This document shows, one piece after another, positions 33,079-41,681 of a stretch of 64,000 nt of DNA (positions are counted from its first letter, which is position 1; every line of letters begins with the position of its first letter). The position numbers and the translations under genes are program-made. The DNA comes from CAVUPF01 sp963777915. Lineage in GTDB: Bacteria > Actinomycetota > Thermoleophilia > Solirubrobacterales > 70-9. Below the pieces are notes generated by a model. That model did not search any database and was not told where the DNA came from. It saw nothing but the letters and a program-made list of their open reading frames with translations. The DNA lies in the NCBI GenBank assembly GCA_963777915.1, contig CAVZSH010000003.1, positions 772,992 through 836,991 of the forward strand, given 5' to 3'.

Positions 33079-35229
33079 ATGAGCCAGCGCAGCCGACGTC
33101 ACCGGCGCCGTGGCGGCGCCCGTGAGAAGCTGCTGATCGCCGCCATGGCCTTGACCGGCGTGGTCGCGATCGCGGTCATCGCCGTCACCTCCTGGGTACT
33201 GGACGTCGCCGCCAAGGCGCCCTCGCTGGCCGCCTGTAAGCCGATCGACAGAGGCGGCAACACGACCCTCTACGCCGCCGACGGCAGCAAGCTTGGGGTT
33301 ATCGCCTCCGAAGAGGCCCACGCTCCGGTCCCGATCGCCCTCGTCCCGCGCGACCTCCAGCAGGCAACCGTGGCGATCGAGGACCAGCGCTTCTACCAAC
33401 ACGGGGCGATCGACCCGCAGGGGATCATCCGCGCCGCGGTCAAGGACCTCGAAGCGGGGAGGGCTGTCGAGGGCGGCTCGACGATCACCCAGCAGCTGGT
33501 CCGAAACCTCTGTATCGAGCGCCCGGCGCACACCCTCGAACGCAAGATCATCGAAGCGAAGCTGGCGATCGAGTACGCACAGAGGCACTCCAAGCGCGAA
33601 ATCCTCGGTCAGTACCTGAACACCGCCTCCTACGGGACGATCGGCGGCGCGACCGCGGTCGGCGTCCAGGCCGCCTCGCGGATCTACTTCTCCAAGCCGG
33701 TCTGGAAGCTAGACGCCGAGCAGGCGGCGCTGCTGGCCGGCCTGCCGCAGGCGCCCTCGGAGTACAACCCGATCCTCAACCCGCTCGCCGCGCGGGCGCG
33801 GCGCAATGAGGTGCTCGGGAAGATGGCGGCGCTCGGCTATCTCTCCTCCAACCTGGCCGCGCGGGCGGAGCGCAGCGGCCTTGAGCTAGACCCCTCGCGG
33901 GGCTACTTCGCGCACCGCCAGCCCTACTTCTTCGACTACGTTGAAAACCGGCTGATCGCCAAGTACGGCGCGCAGACGGTTCGCAACGGAGGGCTGAAGG
34001 TCTACACGACGATCGACCCCAAGCTGCAGAACGTCGGCCTGGCCGCGATGCGCTCGACCCTGCCCTACTCGACCGACCCCTCCTCGGCGCTGGTCTCGAT
34101 CGACCCGCGCGACGGCGATATCAGGGCGATGGACTCCAGCTCCCCCTATAGGCGCAACCAGTTCAACCTTGCCGCGCAGGGACACCGCCAGCCCGGGTCG
34201 ACCTTCAAGGCCTTCGTCCTCACCACGGCGATCAAGCAGGGCATCGACCCCTACACCACCTACTACGTCTCCAAACCGCTCAACCTCAACCTCCCGAGGT
34301 GGGGACACTGGACGGTGCACACCGCCGATGAGGGCTACCAGGGGACGATCAACCTCAAACAGGCGACGGTCACCTCCGACAACACGGTATTCGCCCAGCT
34401 CGACCTCGACGTCGGACCGGCGAACGTGGCGGCGACGGCGAAGTCGATGGGGATCACGACGCACCTCGAAGGGCTGCCGGCGGAAGGGATCGGCGGCCTG
34501 CGGATCGGCGTCTCGCCGCTGGAACTGTCGGACGCCTACGCAACCCTCGCCTCCGGCGGCATCCGCCACAACCCGGTAGCGATCCGCAGGGTCCTCTTCC
34601 CGAGCGGGCGGGCCGAACGTCCCGAAGCACCCGAACCGAAGCGCGTGATCAGCAGAGCGGTCGCTTACCAGGTGACGCGGCTGCTGCGCGACAACATCAC
34701 CGAAGGGACGGGCACCGCCGCCTACACCGGCTGCGCGGGGCAGGCGGGTAAGACGGGGACGACCGACAACTACACCGACGCCTGGTTCGCCGGCTACCAG
34801 CCCAACCTAACCAGCGTGGTCTGGGTCGGATACCCGCAGTCCAACGCCATCTCGATGACCGATGTCAACGGGATCACCGTCTTCGGCGGCACCTACCCGG
34901 CGGAGATCTGGCACTCGCTCTACGCCGACGCCGGCGTGCCCTGCGTGGACATCACGCCGCCCGCGCAAAAGGTGAGCTGGGCGCCGTTCTTCGGCCAATA
35001 CACAGTCTCGGGGCCGGGCGGCGGCGGCACTCGCGGAGCCGCCGGGAGCGGCGGCGGGGCGGCGCCGCAGGGAAGCAGCGCGGTGGGCGGCTATAACCCC
35101 GACGCCTATGCCCCCGGCCTGGGGCAGAAGCCGGCCCCGGCTCCGCCGCCGCTGCCGCCCGAACCGAGCCCGTCCCCGGGGGGCGGCGGGGTCGGGAAGG
35201 GTGCCCCCAGCGGAGCAGGGAGCGGTTAG
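33079..35229 (+). CDS. Class A penicillin-binding protein (glycosyltransferase/transpeptidase)
   Basis: 716 residues. N-terminal membrane anchor (about 20-45), GT51 glycosyltransferase domain with EDQRFYQHGAID and GGSTITQQLVRNL, then a transpeptidase domain with SxxK (STFKAF), SxN (SDN) and KTGTT motifs. A 100-residue Gly/Pro-rich tail follows. Polymerises lipid II and makes 4-3 cross-links in peptidoglycan. ATG 33079 has TACCCT 7 bases upstream (leaderless). The TAG stop is followed in frame by the next gene's reading frame. Confidence 0.93.
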   Translation: MSQRSRRHRRRGGAREKLLIAAMALTGVVAIAVIAVTSWVLDVAAKAPSLAACKPIDRGGNTTLYAADGSKLGVIASEEAHAPVPIALVPRDLQQATVAIEDQRFYQHGAIDPQGIIRAAVKDLEAGRAVEGGSTITQQLVRNLCIERPAHTLERKIIEAKLAIEYAQRHSKREILGQYLNTASYGTIGGATAVGVQAASRIYFSKPVWKLDAEQAALLAGLPQAPSEYNPILNPLAARARRNEVLGKMAALGYLSSNLAARAERSGLELDPSRGYFAHRQPYFFDYVENRLIAKYGAQTVRNGGLKVYTTIDPKLQNVGLAAMRSTLPYSTDPSSALVSIDPRDGDIRAMDSSSPYRRNQFNLAAQGHRQPGSTFKAFVLTTAIKQGIDPYTTYYVSKPLNLNLPRWGHWTVHTADEGYQGTINLKQATVTSDNTVFAQLDLDVGPANVAATAKSMGITTHLEGLPAEGIGGLRIGVSPLELSDAYATLASGGIRHNPVAIRRVLFPSGRAERPEAPEPKRVISRAVAYQVTRLLRDNITEGTGTAAYTGCAGQAGKTGTTDNYTDAWFAGYQPNLTSVVWVGYPQSNAISMTDVNGITVFGGTYPAEIWHSLYADAGVPCVDITPPAQKVSWAPFFGQYTVSGPGGGGTRGAAGSGGGAAPQGSSAVGGYNPDAYAPGLGQKPAPAPPPLPPEPSPSPGGGGVGKGAPSGAGSG

Positions 35230-35262
35230 CTGAGTATCGCTGCCGGGGCGGTCTACGCCCTC

Positions 35263-36321
35263 ATGTGGGTCGGCTTCGCCGCCTATCTCGGCGTCCTGGT
35301 GGCGGCGCCGGCGCTCGGGCGACGGGTCATCTGGGGGGCGATAGCCGTCGCGGTCCTCGGCTTTGCGCTGACCCCGCCGCTGCTCTCCCACGACGTCTAC
35401 AGCTACGTCGACTACGCCCGGCTCGGCGTCCTGCACGGCATCGACCCCTACGTCCGCGGGCCGGCGGCGGCACCGGCCGACCCCGCCTTCGCCTACGTCA
35501 CCTGGCCCCACACGCCCAGCGCCTATGGACCGCTCTTCACGCTGGCCAGCGACCCGCTCGCATGGCTGCCGGTCGCCGTCGCGGTGTGGGCACTGAAGGC
35601 GGTGGCCGCCATCTCGGTGCTTGCGGTTGCCGCACTCGCCGGGCGCCTCGCCGCGGTCCGGGGCGTCGACCCGCTGCGCGCCGCGGCCTTCGTCGCCCTC
35701 AACCCGCTCGTCCTCGTCCAGGTGATCGGCGGCGCCCACAACGACGGCCTGGCGATGGCGCTCGCGATGCTCGGGGTCACCGGCGTGCTCTGCGCCGCCG
35801 AGGCGGGCGGCGGCGCGGCGATCGTCGCGGCGATCGCGGTCAAGGTCTCAACCGCCTTCCTGGCCCCCTTCGCCCTGCTGGGATCGGCGCGGCGCGGGCG
35901 CTTTTTGATCGGCGCCCTGGGCGCGCTGGCGGCGGCGATCGTCGCGGGCTACTTCGCCTTCGGCTGGCACTGGCTGGCTGCAATCGGGCTGGCCGGCGAG
36001 AACCAGTCCAAGACGAGCCACCTCAGCATCCCCTCCACCGCCGCCCGGCTCACCGGGCTCGGCAAGGGGGCGGCCAGAATCGGCGCCCTCGCCCTCTACG
36101 CCGCCATGTTCGCCTACCTGCTCGCCTGGACCTGGCGCGGAGGCGACTGGCTGCGCGCCGCCGCCTGGGCCTCCTTCGGCCTCCTCCTCGCCACCTCCTG
36201 GCTTTTGCCCTGGTATGTGATCTGGACTCTCCCCCTCACCGCCCTTTCACGCGATCGCAGGCTTCAGCTGCTGGTCCTCGCCCTGACCGCCTTCCAGCTC
36301 GGCGCTCGGCTCCCTACCTGA
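35263..36321 (+). CDS. Polyprenyl-phosphomannose-dependent mannosyltransferase-like membrane enzyme (MptA/B type)
   Basis: 352 residues from ATG 35263, about ten membrane helices. The first extracytoplasmic loop carries SHDVYSYVDYARLGVLHGIDPYV and YGPLF, the catalytic-loop pattern of GT-C enzymes of the MptA/MptB/DUF2029 kind that add alpha-1,6-mannose to lipoglycans. The frame is open back to the PBP stop at 35229 without a conventional start, so CTG 35230 is an alternative. It directly follows the PBP gene, consistent with an envelope role. Confidence 0.78.
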   Translation: MWVGFAAYLGVLVAAPALGRRVIWGAIAVAVLGFALTPPLLSHDVYSYVDYARLGVLHGIDPYVRGPAAAPADPAFAYVTWPHTPSAYGPLFTLASDPLAWLPVAVAVWALKAVAAISVLAVAALAGRLAAVRGVDPLRAAAFVALNPLVLVQVIGGAHNDGLAMALAMLGVTGVLCAAEAGGGAAIVAAIAVKVSTAFLAPFALLGSARRGRFLIGALGALAAAIVAGYFAFGWHWLAAIGLAGENQSKTSHLSIPSTAARLTGLGKGAARIGALALYAAMFAYLLAWTWRGGDWLRAAAWASFGLLLATSWLLPWYVIWTLPLTALSRDRRLQLLVLALTAFQLGARLPT

Positions 36322-36371
36322 GGCGGGGCCTTTTGGGCTGGCCAGCCGGGACGCCGGTGCGGGGCGCGGCC

Positions 36372-37442
36372 CTAAAGGATCTCCGGCGAGTGACCACCGG
36401 ACTCCGGGCCAGCGGCCTGCTCCTGCGGCGTGGGGTGGAGTACGCCAGTCGGAACGCTCCAGCCCCGCCGCCGCCCGAGCGTGGTGACGATGCCGACGTA
36501 GATCACTTCGACCACGGTCAGCACCGCCCGCACGGCGATCGCGATCAGCGAGCCGACCGCGAAGCTGTCGCCCGGCGTCGCCACCTTGACCGCCCAGGCG
36601 AAGGCGGCATCGCGAACCCCGAGACCGGCGGGGGTCACGAGGGTGACGAGCGCCGCGAAGTAGCCGATCGCCTGTGCGGAGCCGACGATCAGGACATCGC
36701 TGAACGGGATCGTGGTCACCGAGCGGGCGACGCAGTAGATCCCCACCGCGACGACCCCCCAGTTGAGGGAGTAAAAGACGAGCAGCGCGATCACCCCGCG
36801 CAGCGAGATCACGGCGGGCAGCGGCTCGCGCCCGAAGGCCCGCATCACCCGGTTGGCCAGCGGCCCGAAGACGCGGGGGTGAAGGAGCACGATCGCGGCC
36901 GGGATCAGCACCAGCACCGCCCAGCGCAGGGGCTGGCCCTGTAGGTCGGGGTGGTTGATGATGAAGTAGGCGGCGACGACGATCGCGGAGGTCGCCGAGA
37001 TCGCCTGTTCGTAGACGATGCTGGCGATCGCGATGCGACGCGGCACGCCGGCCCGCTCGGAGAGCAGGACCCTGCCCAACACGTAGAGGACGCTGCCTGG
37101 AACGTAGCGGGCAAGCAGCGGCTGGCCCCAGGCGACCTGCGCCCTGCCGACCCCGATCCGGTAGCCGAGGAAACGCAGCGTGAAGTCCCAGCCGAGTGCA
37201 CTGAGCGCGTAAAAGCAGGGCAGCACCACGAAGGCCGGGATCAGCCAGAGGCCGTGGAAGTGGACGCCCTTGCTCTTGATTTCCGACCACTGGCTGACGA
37301 CCGTGAGGACGAGGAATGCGAAGATCAGGACTGCCAGCCCGAGCTGGATGGCCAGGCGCAGGCCACGGCTGCGCGGCGGGCGGGTCCCGAACCGCGCCCC
37401 GGCCTCTCCGATCCGGTGCAGAAGTGGCTGGCGCTGCTCCAA
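36372..37442 (-). CDS. Lysylphosphatidylglycerol synthase TM-region/flippase-like protein (UPF0104)
   Basis: 356 residues with about eight membrane helices and the family landmarks ARYVPGSVLYVLGR and TPAGLGVRDAAFAW, typical of the PF03706 membrane part found in MprF and in stand-alone flippase-like proteins. The cytosolic lysyl-transferase domain is absent, so lipid translocation is more likely than lysine transfer. TTG 37442 is used; TAAGGT lies 9 bases upstream. Convergent with the mannosyltransferase gene. Confidence 0.82.
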   Translation of the reverse strand: MEQRQPLLHRIGEAGARFGTRPPRSRGLRLAIQLGLAVLIFAFLVLTVVSQWSEIKSKGVHFHGLWLIPAFVVLPCFYALSALGWDFTLRFLGYRIGVGRAQVAWGQPLLARYVPGSVLYVLGRVLLSERAGVPRRIAIASIVYEQAISATSAIVVAAYFIINHPDLQGQPLRWAVLVLIPAAIVLLHPRVFGPLANRVMRAFGREPLPAVISLRGVIALLVFYSLNWGVVAVGIYCVARSVTTIPFSDVLIVGSAQAIGYFAALVTLVTPAGLGVRDAAFAWAVKVATPGDSFAVGSLIAIAVRAVLTVVEVIYVGIVTTLGRRRGWSVPTGVLHPTPQEQAAGPESGGHSPEIL

Positions 37443-37512
37443 GTGCGTGCCACCTTAATGACGAGGGAGGTCCAGACCGCTGCCCACAGCTACCGGAGGG
37501 GAGAATGGCGGC

Positions 37513-38493
37513 ATGGGCGAGTTCGAGCTGCTGGCGCGAATCCGGGAACGGCTGCCAGCACCGGGCCCGCGCCTCATGATCGGGATGGGTGACGATGCGG
37601 CGGTCACGGTGCCGGGCGGGGCAACCGCGACCTCGGTCGATGCGATCGTCGAGGGGGTCCACTTCCGCCGCGAGCAGGCGAGCCTCGCTCAGATCGGCCG
37701 CAAGGCCCTCGCCACCGCCCTCTCCGACCTCGCCGCGATGGGCGCCGAGCCCGGCGAGGCCTACGTCGTCCTCGGAGTGCCGAGCGGCCTCGACGAGGAG
37801 GGCTGCATCGAGTTGGTCGACGCGATCGCCGCGCTGGCCGCGGAGACCGGCACGGTCCTCGCCGGCGGCGACGTGACCCGCGCCCCGGCGCTCACCGTCG
37901 CGATGACCGTGGTCGGCCACGCTGCACGCCCAGAGCTGCTCGTCTCCCGTGCCGGGGCGCACCCAGGCGAGCTCTTGGTTCTGACCGGCGAGATCGGTGG
38001 CGCGGCGGCCGGACTGGCGCTGCTCGAGCGCCCCGAGCTGGCGGCGGCCGTCGGGGCCGAGACCGCAGCACGGTTGCGCGCTCGCCAGCTCGAACCCCGC
38101 GCCCGCCTCGCTGCCGGGCAGGCCCTGGCTAGGGCCGGCGCCACCGCGATGATCGACCTCAGCGACGGCCTGGCGGGCGACGCCCGGCGCCTGGCCGAGG
38201 AGAGCGCCGCGCGAATGCGGATCGAGGTCGGGGCGCTGCCGCTCGCAAATGGGGTAGCCGAGGTCGCCGCGGCGGCGGGATGCGACCCGATCGAGCTGGC
38301 GCTCGGCGGCGGCGAGGACTACGAGCTGCTGGCGGCGTTGCCCGCGGGGCAGCTTGGCGAGGCGGCCTCGGCGCTGGGCGAAGCCGAGACGATCCTTGCC
38401 CAGGTCGGGGAAGTCCTCACCGGCGAGGGCACCGAAGTCAGGCTGCCCGGCGGCCGGCTGTTGGAGACGGGGGGGTTCGACCAGCTGCGCTGA
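37513..38493 (+). CDS. thiL: Thiamine-monophosphate kinase
   Basis: Phosphorylates thiamine monophosphate to the diphosphate cofactor. 326 residues with the AIR-synthase-related fold: GMGDDAAV near residue 25, VDAIVEGVHF, DLAAMGAEP, GGDVTRAP, DLSDGLAGDA, and the ATP/TMP-binding GGGEDYELL. All expected motifs are present. GGAGGGGAG lies 10-15 bases before ATG 37513. Its 3' end overlaps a small antisense gene by 56 bases. Confidence 0.93.
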   Translation: MGEFELLARIRERLPAPGPRLMIGMGDDAAVTVPGGATATSVDAIVEGVHFRREQASLAQIGRKALATALSDLAAMGAEPGEAYVVLGVPSGLDEEGCIELVDAIAALAAETGTVLAGGDVTRAPALTVAMTVVGHAARPELLVSRAGAHPGELLVLTGEIGGAAAGLALLERPELAAAVGAETAARLRARQLEPRARLAAGQALARAGATAMIDLSDGLAGDARRLAEESAARMRIEVGALPLANGVAEVAAAAGCDPIELALGGGEDYELLAALPAGQLGEAASALGEAETILAQVGEVLTGEGTEVRLPGGRLLETGGFDQLR

Positions 38494-38632
38494 GCGACGC
38501 GGGCCAGGCCGCCAACAGCTTCCGCACGGCCCGCCGCCGCAGCATCGCCTCGGCGACGAGGGACGGCTCGGGCCTGTAGTGCCCGGACTCGACGAGGCTC
38601 TTCAGCTGTCGCGGTTGCATCCTGCGCCTCAT
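38438..38632 (-). CDS. Small FlgM-like/unknown protein antisense to the end of thiL
   Basis: 64 residues from ATG 38632 (GGGGAGCC upstream). The core QPRQLKSLVESGHYRPEPSLVAEAMLRR resembles the C-terminal sigma-binding segment of FlgM-type anti-sigma proteins (pattern LxxLVxxGxYxxxxxxVAEAML), a similarity seen by eye only. Divergent from the response regulator, sharing the promoter region 38633-38697. It may be expressed with the opposite polarity to the two-component operon. Confidence 0.5.
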   Translation of the reverse strand: MRRRMQPRQLKSLVESGHYRPEPSLVAEAMLRRRAVRKLLAAWPASLSAAGRTPPSPTAGRRAA

Positions 38633-38647
38633 ATCGGCTCCCCGCTC

Positions 38648-38697
38648 TAGTTCCTTAGTTCTAAGTAGTAGCACATGCGTCCAAGTACATTTTGTCT
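38648..38697 (+). promoter_or_regulatory. Two-component operon promoter
   Basis: TACATT (38686-38691) lies 6 bases before ATG 38698. Upstream are two copies of TAGTTC, at 38648-38653 and 38656-38661, followed by CTAAGTAG. Spaced repeats of this kind are typical of OmpR/PhoB-type autoregulatory sites. Confidence 0.5.
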
Positions 38698-39393
38698 ATG
38701 CCCAACGGTTCCACGCGAATCCTCCTCGTCGACGACGAGCAGTCGATCCAGACGCTGCTCAGCTATCCGCTGCGCAAGGACGGCTATCACGTCACCTCTG
38801 CCGTTGACGGCCAGGAGGCGCTGCGGCGCTTCGGCGAGGGCCGCTTCGACTTGGTCATCCTCGACCTGATGCTTCCCAAACTGGACGGGGTCGAGGTCTG
38901 CCGCCAGCTCCGCTCGCGCAGCCAGGTGCCGATCATCATGCTGACCGCAAAAGGCAGCGAGATGGACAAGGTCGCCGGATTGGAGCTTGGAGCCGATGAC
39001 TACATCACCAAGCCGTTCTCGATGCGCGAGTTTCGCAGCCGGGTCAAGGCGGCCCTGCGGCGCTCACGGATGATCGGCGAGCTGGCGGAGGACGAGACGA
39101 TCGAGAGCGGCGAGCTGATAATCGACTTCTCTCGCCGCATGGTGACCCTGCGCGGCGAGGAGATCCGCGTCACCTACGTCGAGTTCGAGATCCTCGGCAC
39201 CCTCGCCCGCTCGCCCGGTCGGGTGCTCAGCCGCGAGACCCTTCTGGCACACGTCTGGGGGGATTCGGAGTACCGCGATCCCCGCACCGTCGACGTCCAC
39301 ATCCGTCACCTGCGAGAGAAGCTGGAGCGCGAGCCAAAGCAGCCCGAGTTCCTCTTCACGGTGCGCGGGGTCGGATACCGGTTCAGGGAGTAG
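38698..39393 (+). CDS. OmpR/PhoB-family response regulator
   Basis: 231 residues. Receiver domain with LLVDDEQS acidic pocket, phospho-acceptor Asp in LVILDLMLPKLDG, Thr/Lys switch residues (MLTAK, KPFSMRE), then an OmpR winged helix with the recognition region DSEYRDPRTVDVHIRHLREKLE and GVGYRF wing. ATG 38698 fits the leaderless promoter better than TTG 38692. The kinase gene begins at the next base after the stop. Confidence 0.93.
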   Translation: MPNGSTRILLVDDEQSIQTLLSYPLRKDGYHVTSAVDGQEALRRFGEGRFDLVILDLMLPKLDGVEVCRQLRSRSQVPIIMLTAKGSEMDKVAGLELGADDYITKPFSMREFRSRVKAALRRSRMIGELAEDETIESGELIIDFSRRMVTLRGEEIRVTYVEFEILGTLARSPGRVLSRETLLAHVWGDSEYRDPRTVDVHIRHLREKLEREPKQPEFLFTVRGVGYRFRE

Positions 39394-40464
39394 ATGCGGC
39401 GGCCAAAGCTCACCAACCTAGGCAGCAGGATCACGATCACCGCGGTCGCGATCTCGGCGGGCACGCTCCTCGTCGTCTACGTCTACGTCTTCGGGATCGG
39501 CCCGACCGCGCACAGCATCGCGCAGGTCAAGGGACAGATGATCGCCGCCGCTCTGATCGCCCTGGCGCTGACGACCGCCATCGGCGTCTACTTCGCGCAC
39601 ATGGTGGCCGACAACATCTCCCGACTCCAAGACGCTGCTCGAAAGGTCGCGGACGGCAACTTCGAGACCCAGATCCCGATTTCCTCCACCGGCCAGCTGG
39701 GTCAACTTGCCCGCACCTTCAACGAGATGCAGCGCCGCCTTGCCGAGCTGGACAGCGCCCGAAAGCAGTTCATCGCCAACGCCTCCCACGAGCTGCGCAC
39801 CCCGATCTTCAGCCTCGGCGGCTTCGTCGAGCTGCTCGAAGAGGAGGACCCAAACCCCGAGGAGCGCGCCGAGTTCGTGCACACGATGCGACAGCAGATC
39901 GAGCGGCTCACCAAGCTCACCGCAGACCTGCTCGACCTCTCCCAGCTCGATGCGGGCGCCTTGGTGATGCGGGCTCGCAGCGTCGACCTCGGCTCGCTTG
40001 CCCGTGAGGTGGCGCGCGAGCTCGGACCCCGTGCCGACCGGCGCGGGTCGGCCCTTGAACTGCGGACGCCCGATTACCCGGCAATCGCCCGGGCCGATCC
40101 AGACCGGGTCCGCCAGATCATCCGTATCCTGCTCGACAACGCCCTCACCCACACCCCCGAGGGCACCAAGGTGACCGTGACCACCTACTCCGAAAACCGG
40201 CGCGCCGAGCTGACCGTCTCCGACGAGGGGCCGGGCATCCCTCAGCGCGTTCAGGGCCGGGTCTTCGAGCGCTTCTACACGGCGGACTCGGCGGGCGGCT
40301 CCGGCCTGGGCCTGGCGATCGCCAGGGAGCTGGCCCAGCGGATGGAGGGGCGCATCACGATCACCTCCAACAAGCGCTTCACCGCCTTCACGCTGGACCT
40401 GCCGCCGGACCGCCGGCCCCTCGCTCGGACTCCGGTCCCCACCCCTGCCGAGGCCGGCGCGTGA
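39394..40464 (+). CDS. Sensor histidine kinase with minimal periplasmic region
   Basis: 356 residues. Two membrane helices (about 12-33 and 47-70) enclose only some 15 extracytoplasmic residues, so it probably senses within the membrane or through a partner. HAMP domain (about 65-120), phospho-acceptor His in ANASHELRTP, and HATPase domain with N box LLDNALTH, G1 DEGPGIP, F box FERFYTAD and G2 GGSGLGLAIA. It sits between the response regulator and an HtrA protease, the order of mprA-mprB-pepD in mycobacteria. Confidence 0.92.
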   Translation: MRRPKLTNLGSRITITAVAISAGTLLVVYVYVFGIGPTAHSIAQVKGQMIAAALIALALTTAIGVYFAHMVADNISRLQDAARKVADGNFETQIPISSTGQLGQLARTFNEMQRRLAELDSARKQFIANASHELRTPIFSLGGFVELLEEEDPNPEERAEFVHTMRQQIERLTKLTADLLDLSQLDAGALVMRARSVDLGSLAREVARELGPRADRRGSALELRTPDYPAIARADPDRVRQIIRILLDNALTHTPEGTKVTVTTYSENRRAELTVSDEGPGIPQRVQGRVFERFYTADSAGGSGLGLAIARELAQRMEGRITITSNKRFTAFTLDLPPDRRPLARTPVPTPAEAGA

Positions 40465-41630
40465 GGCGCCCGGCCGCCTGCGCCATAGCGCTGCTCGCGC
40501 TGGCCCTGCTCGCCGGCTGCGGCAGCTCAGGCGGCGGGCAGGCCTCGACCTCGCAAGTTCCCGGCAGCGCCCAGGCGCCGCCACGGGTGATCGTCGAGAC
40601 CGCCGAAAGCGGCTTCGACGCAGCCCGGGTCTACCGCGAAGCCTCCCCCGGCGTGGTCACGATCCGCTCCATCTTTAACGGCTCCGAAGGCTCCTCGGGC
40701 CCGAGCGCCGCCGAGGGCTCCGGCTTCATCCTCAACAGCGGCGGGGAGATCGTCACCAACGCCCATGTGGTGACAAGCGAATCGAGCGGCGGTGGGCGCA
40801 CGCCCGCCAAGTCCGTCTTCGTCGAATTCACCGACCGCAACGTCGTCCCCGCCCAGATTGTCGGCTTCGATCCCTTCGCGGACGTCGCCCTGCTCAGGGT
40901 CAGCCCGCCCGCCGGGCTTCACCTTCAGCCGCTCCAGCTGGGCGATGACCACGACCTCGTCGTCGGCGAGCCGGTGGCAGCGATCGGCAGCCCCTTCGGC
41001 GAGCAGCAGTCGCTCTCGGTCGGGGTTGTCTCGGCGACCGACCGCTCAGTCAAATCGCTGACCCAGTTCCAGATCGAGGGGGCGATCCAAACCGATGCCT
41101 CGATCAACCCAGGTAACTCCGGCGGCCCGCTGCTCGAAGCCAACGCCCGCGTAATCGGCATCAACCAGCAGATCGAGACCAACTCCGGCGCCAACGACGG
41201 CGTTGGCTTCGCGGTTCCGATCTCGGCGGTAAAGCGCTCGATCGCCCAGCTGCAGGCGAAGGGCAAGGTCGAATACGCCTACCTCGGGGTCTCCAGCCAG
41301 GCGCTCTACCCCCAGCTTGCCGCCAAGCTCGGGCTCGACACCAAGTTCGGCGGGCTGATCGCCGAAGTCATCCCGGGCGGCCCCGCCGCCAAGGCAGGGC
41401 TGAAGGGCGGCACCGGCAAGCTTCAATTCCAGGCAGCCGAGTACCGCACCGGCGGCGATGTCATCCTCGCCGTCGACGGCCGTCCGGTGATCAGCCCCGA
41501 AGACCTCGCCCGCGACACGGCCGCCTACGCCCCAGGACAGAAGGTGACGCTGACGATCCTTCGCGAAGGCCAGCGCAAGCAAGTCGAAGTGACGCTCGGC
41601 AAGCGTCCCGAAAGCGCCCAGAGCGGCTGA
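40461..41630 (+). CDS. HtrA/DegP-like serine protease lipoprotein with PDZ domain
   Basis: 389 residues. Lipoprotein signal LLAGC (Cys about 20), trypsin-like domain with His in VTNAHVV, Asp in DPFADVALL and Ser in GNSGGPL, then one PDZ domain (about 285-380, containing YLGVSSQALYP and GDVILAVDGRPV). Degrades or repairs misfolded envelope proteins. GTG 40461 overlaps the kinase stop by 4 bases. In mycobacteria PepD, in the same position, modulates MprAB signalling; a similar link here is inferred. Confidence 0.92.
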   Translation: MRRPAACAIALLALALLAGCGSSGGGQASTSQVPGSAQAPPRVIVETAESGFDAARVYREASPGVVTIRSIFNGSEGSSGPSAAEGSGFILNSGGEIVTNAHVVTSESSGGGRTPAKSVFVEFTDRNVVPAQIVGFDPFADVALLRVSPPAGLHLQPLQLGDDHDLVVGEPVAAIGSPFGEQQSLSVGVVSATDRSVKSLTQFQIEGAIQTDASINPGNSGGPLLEANARVIGINQQIETNSGANDGVGFAVPISAVKRSIAQLQAKGKVEYAYLGVSSQALYPQLAAKLGLDTKFGGLIAEVIPGGPAAKAGLKGGTGKLQFQAAEYRTGGDVILAVDGRPVISPEDLARDTAAYAPGQKVTLTILREGQRKQVEVTLGKRPESAQSG

Positions 41631-41681
41631 GCGCCTCCCCTGCCGGCCGCCGTCGCCGCCCGGAGCGGTAGAACTCCGCGG

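Noticed and set aside
36247..37962. 571-residue minus-strand ORF
   Set aside because: Antisense to thiL and out of frame with the flippase-like gene; composition typical of high-GC shadow frames.
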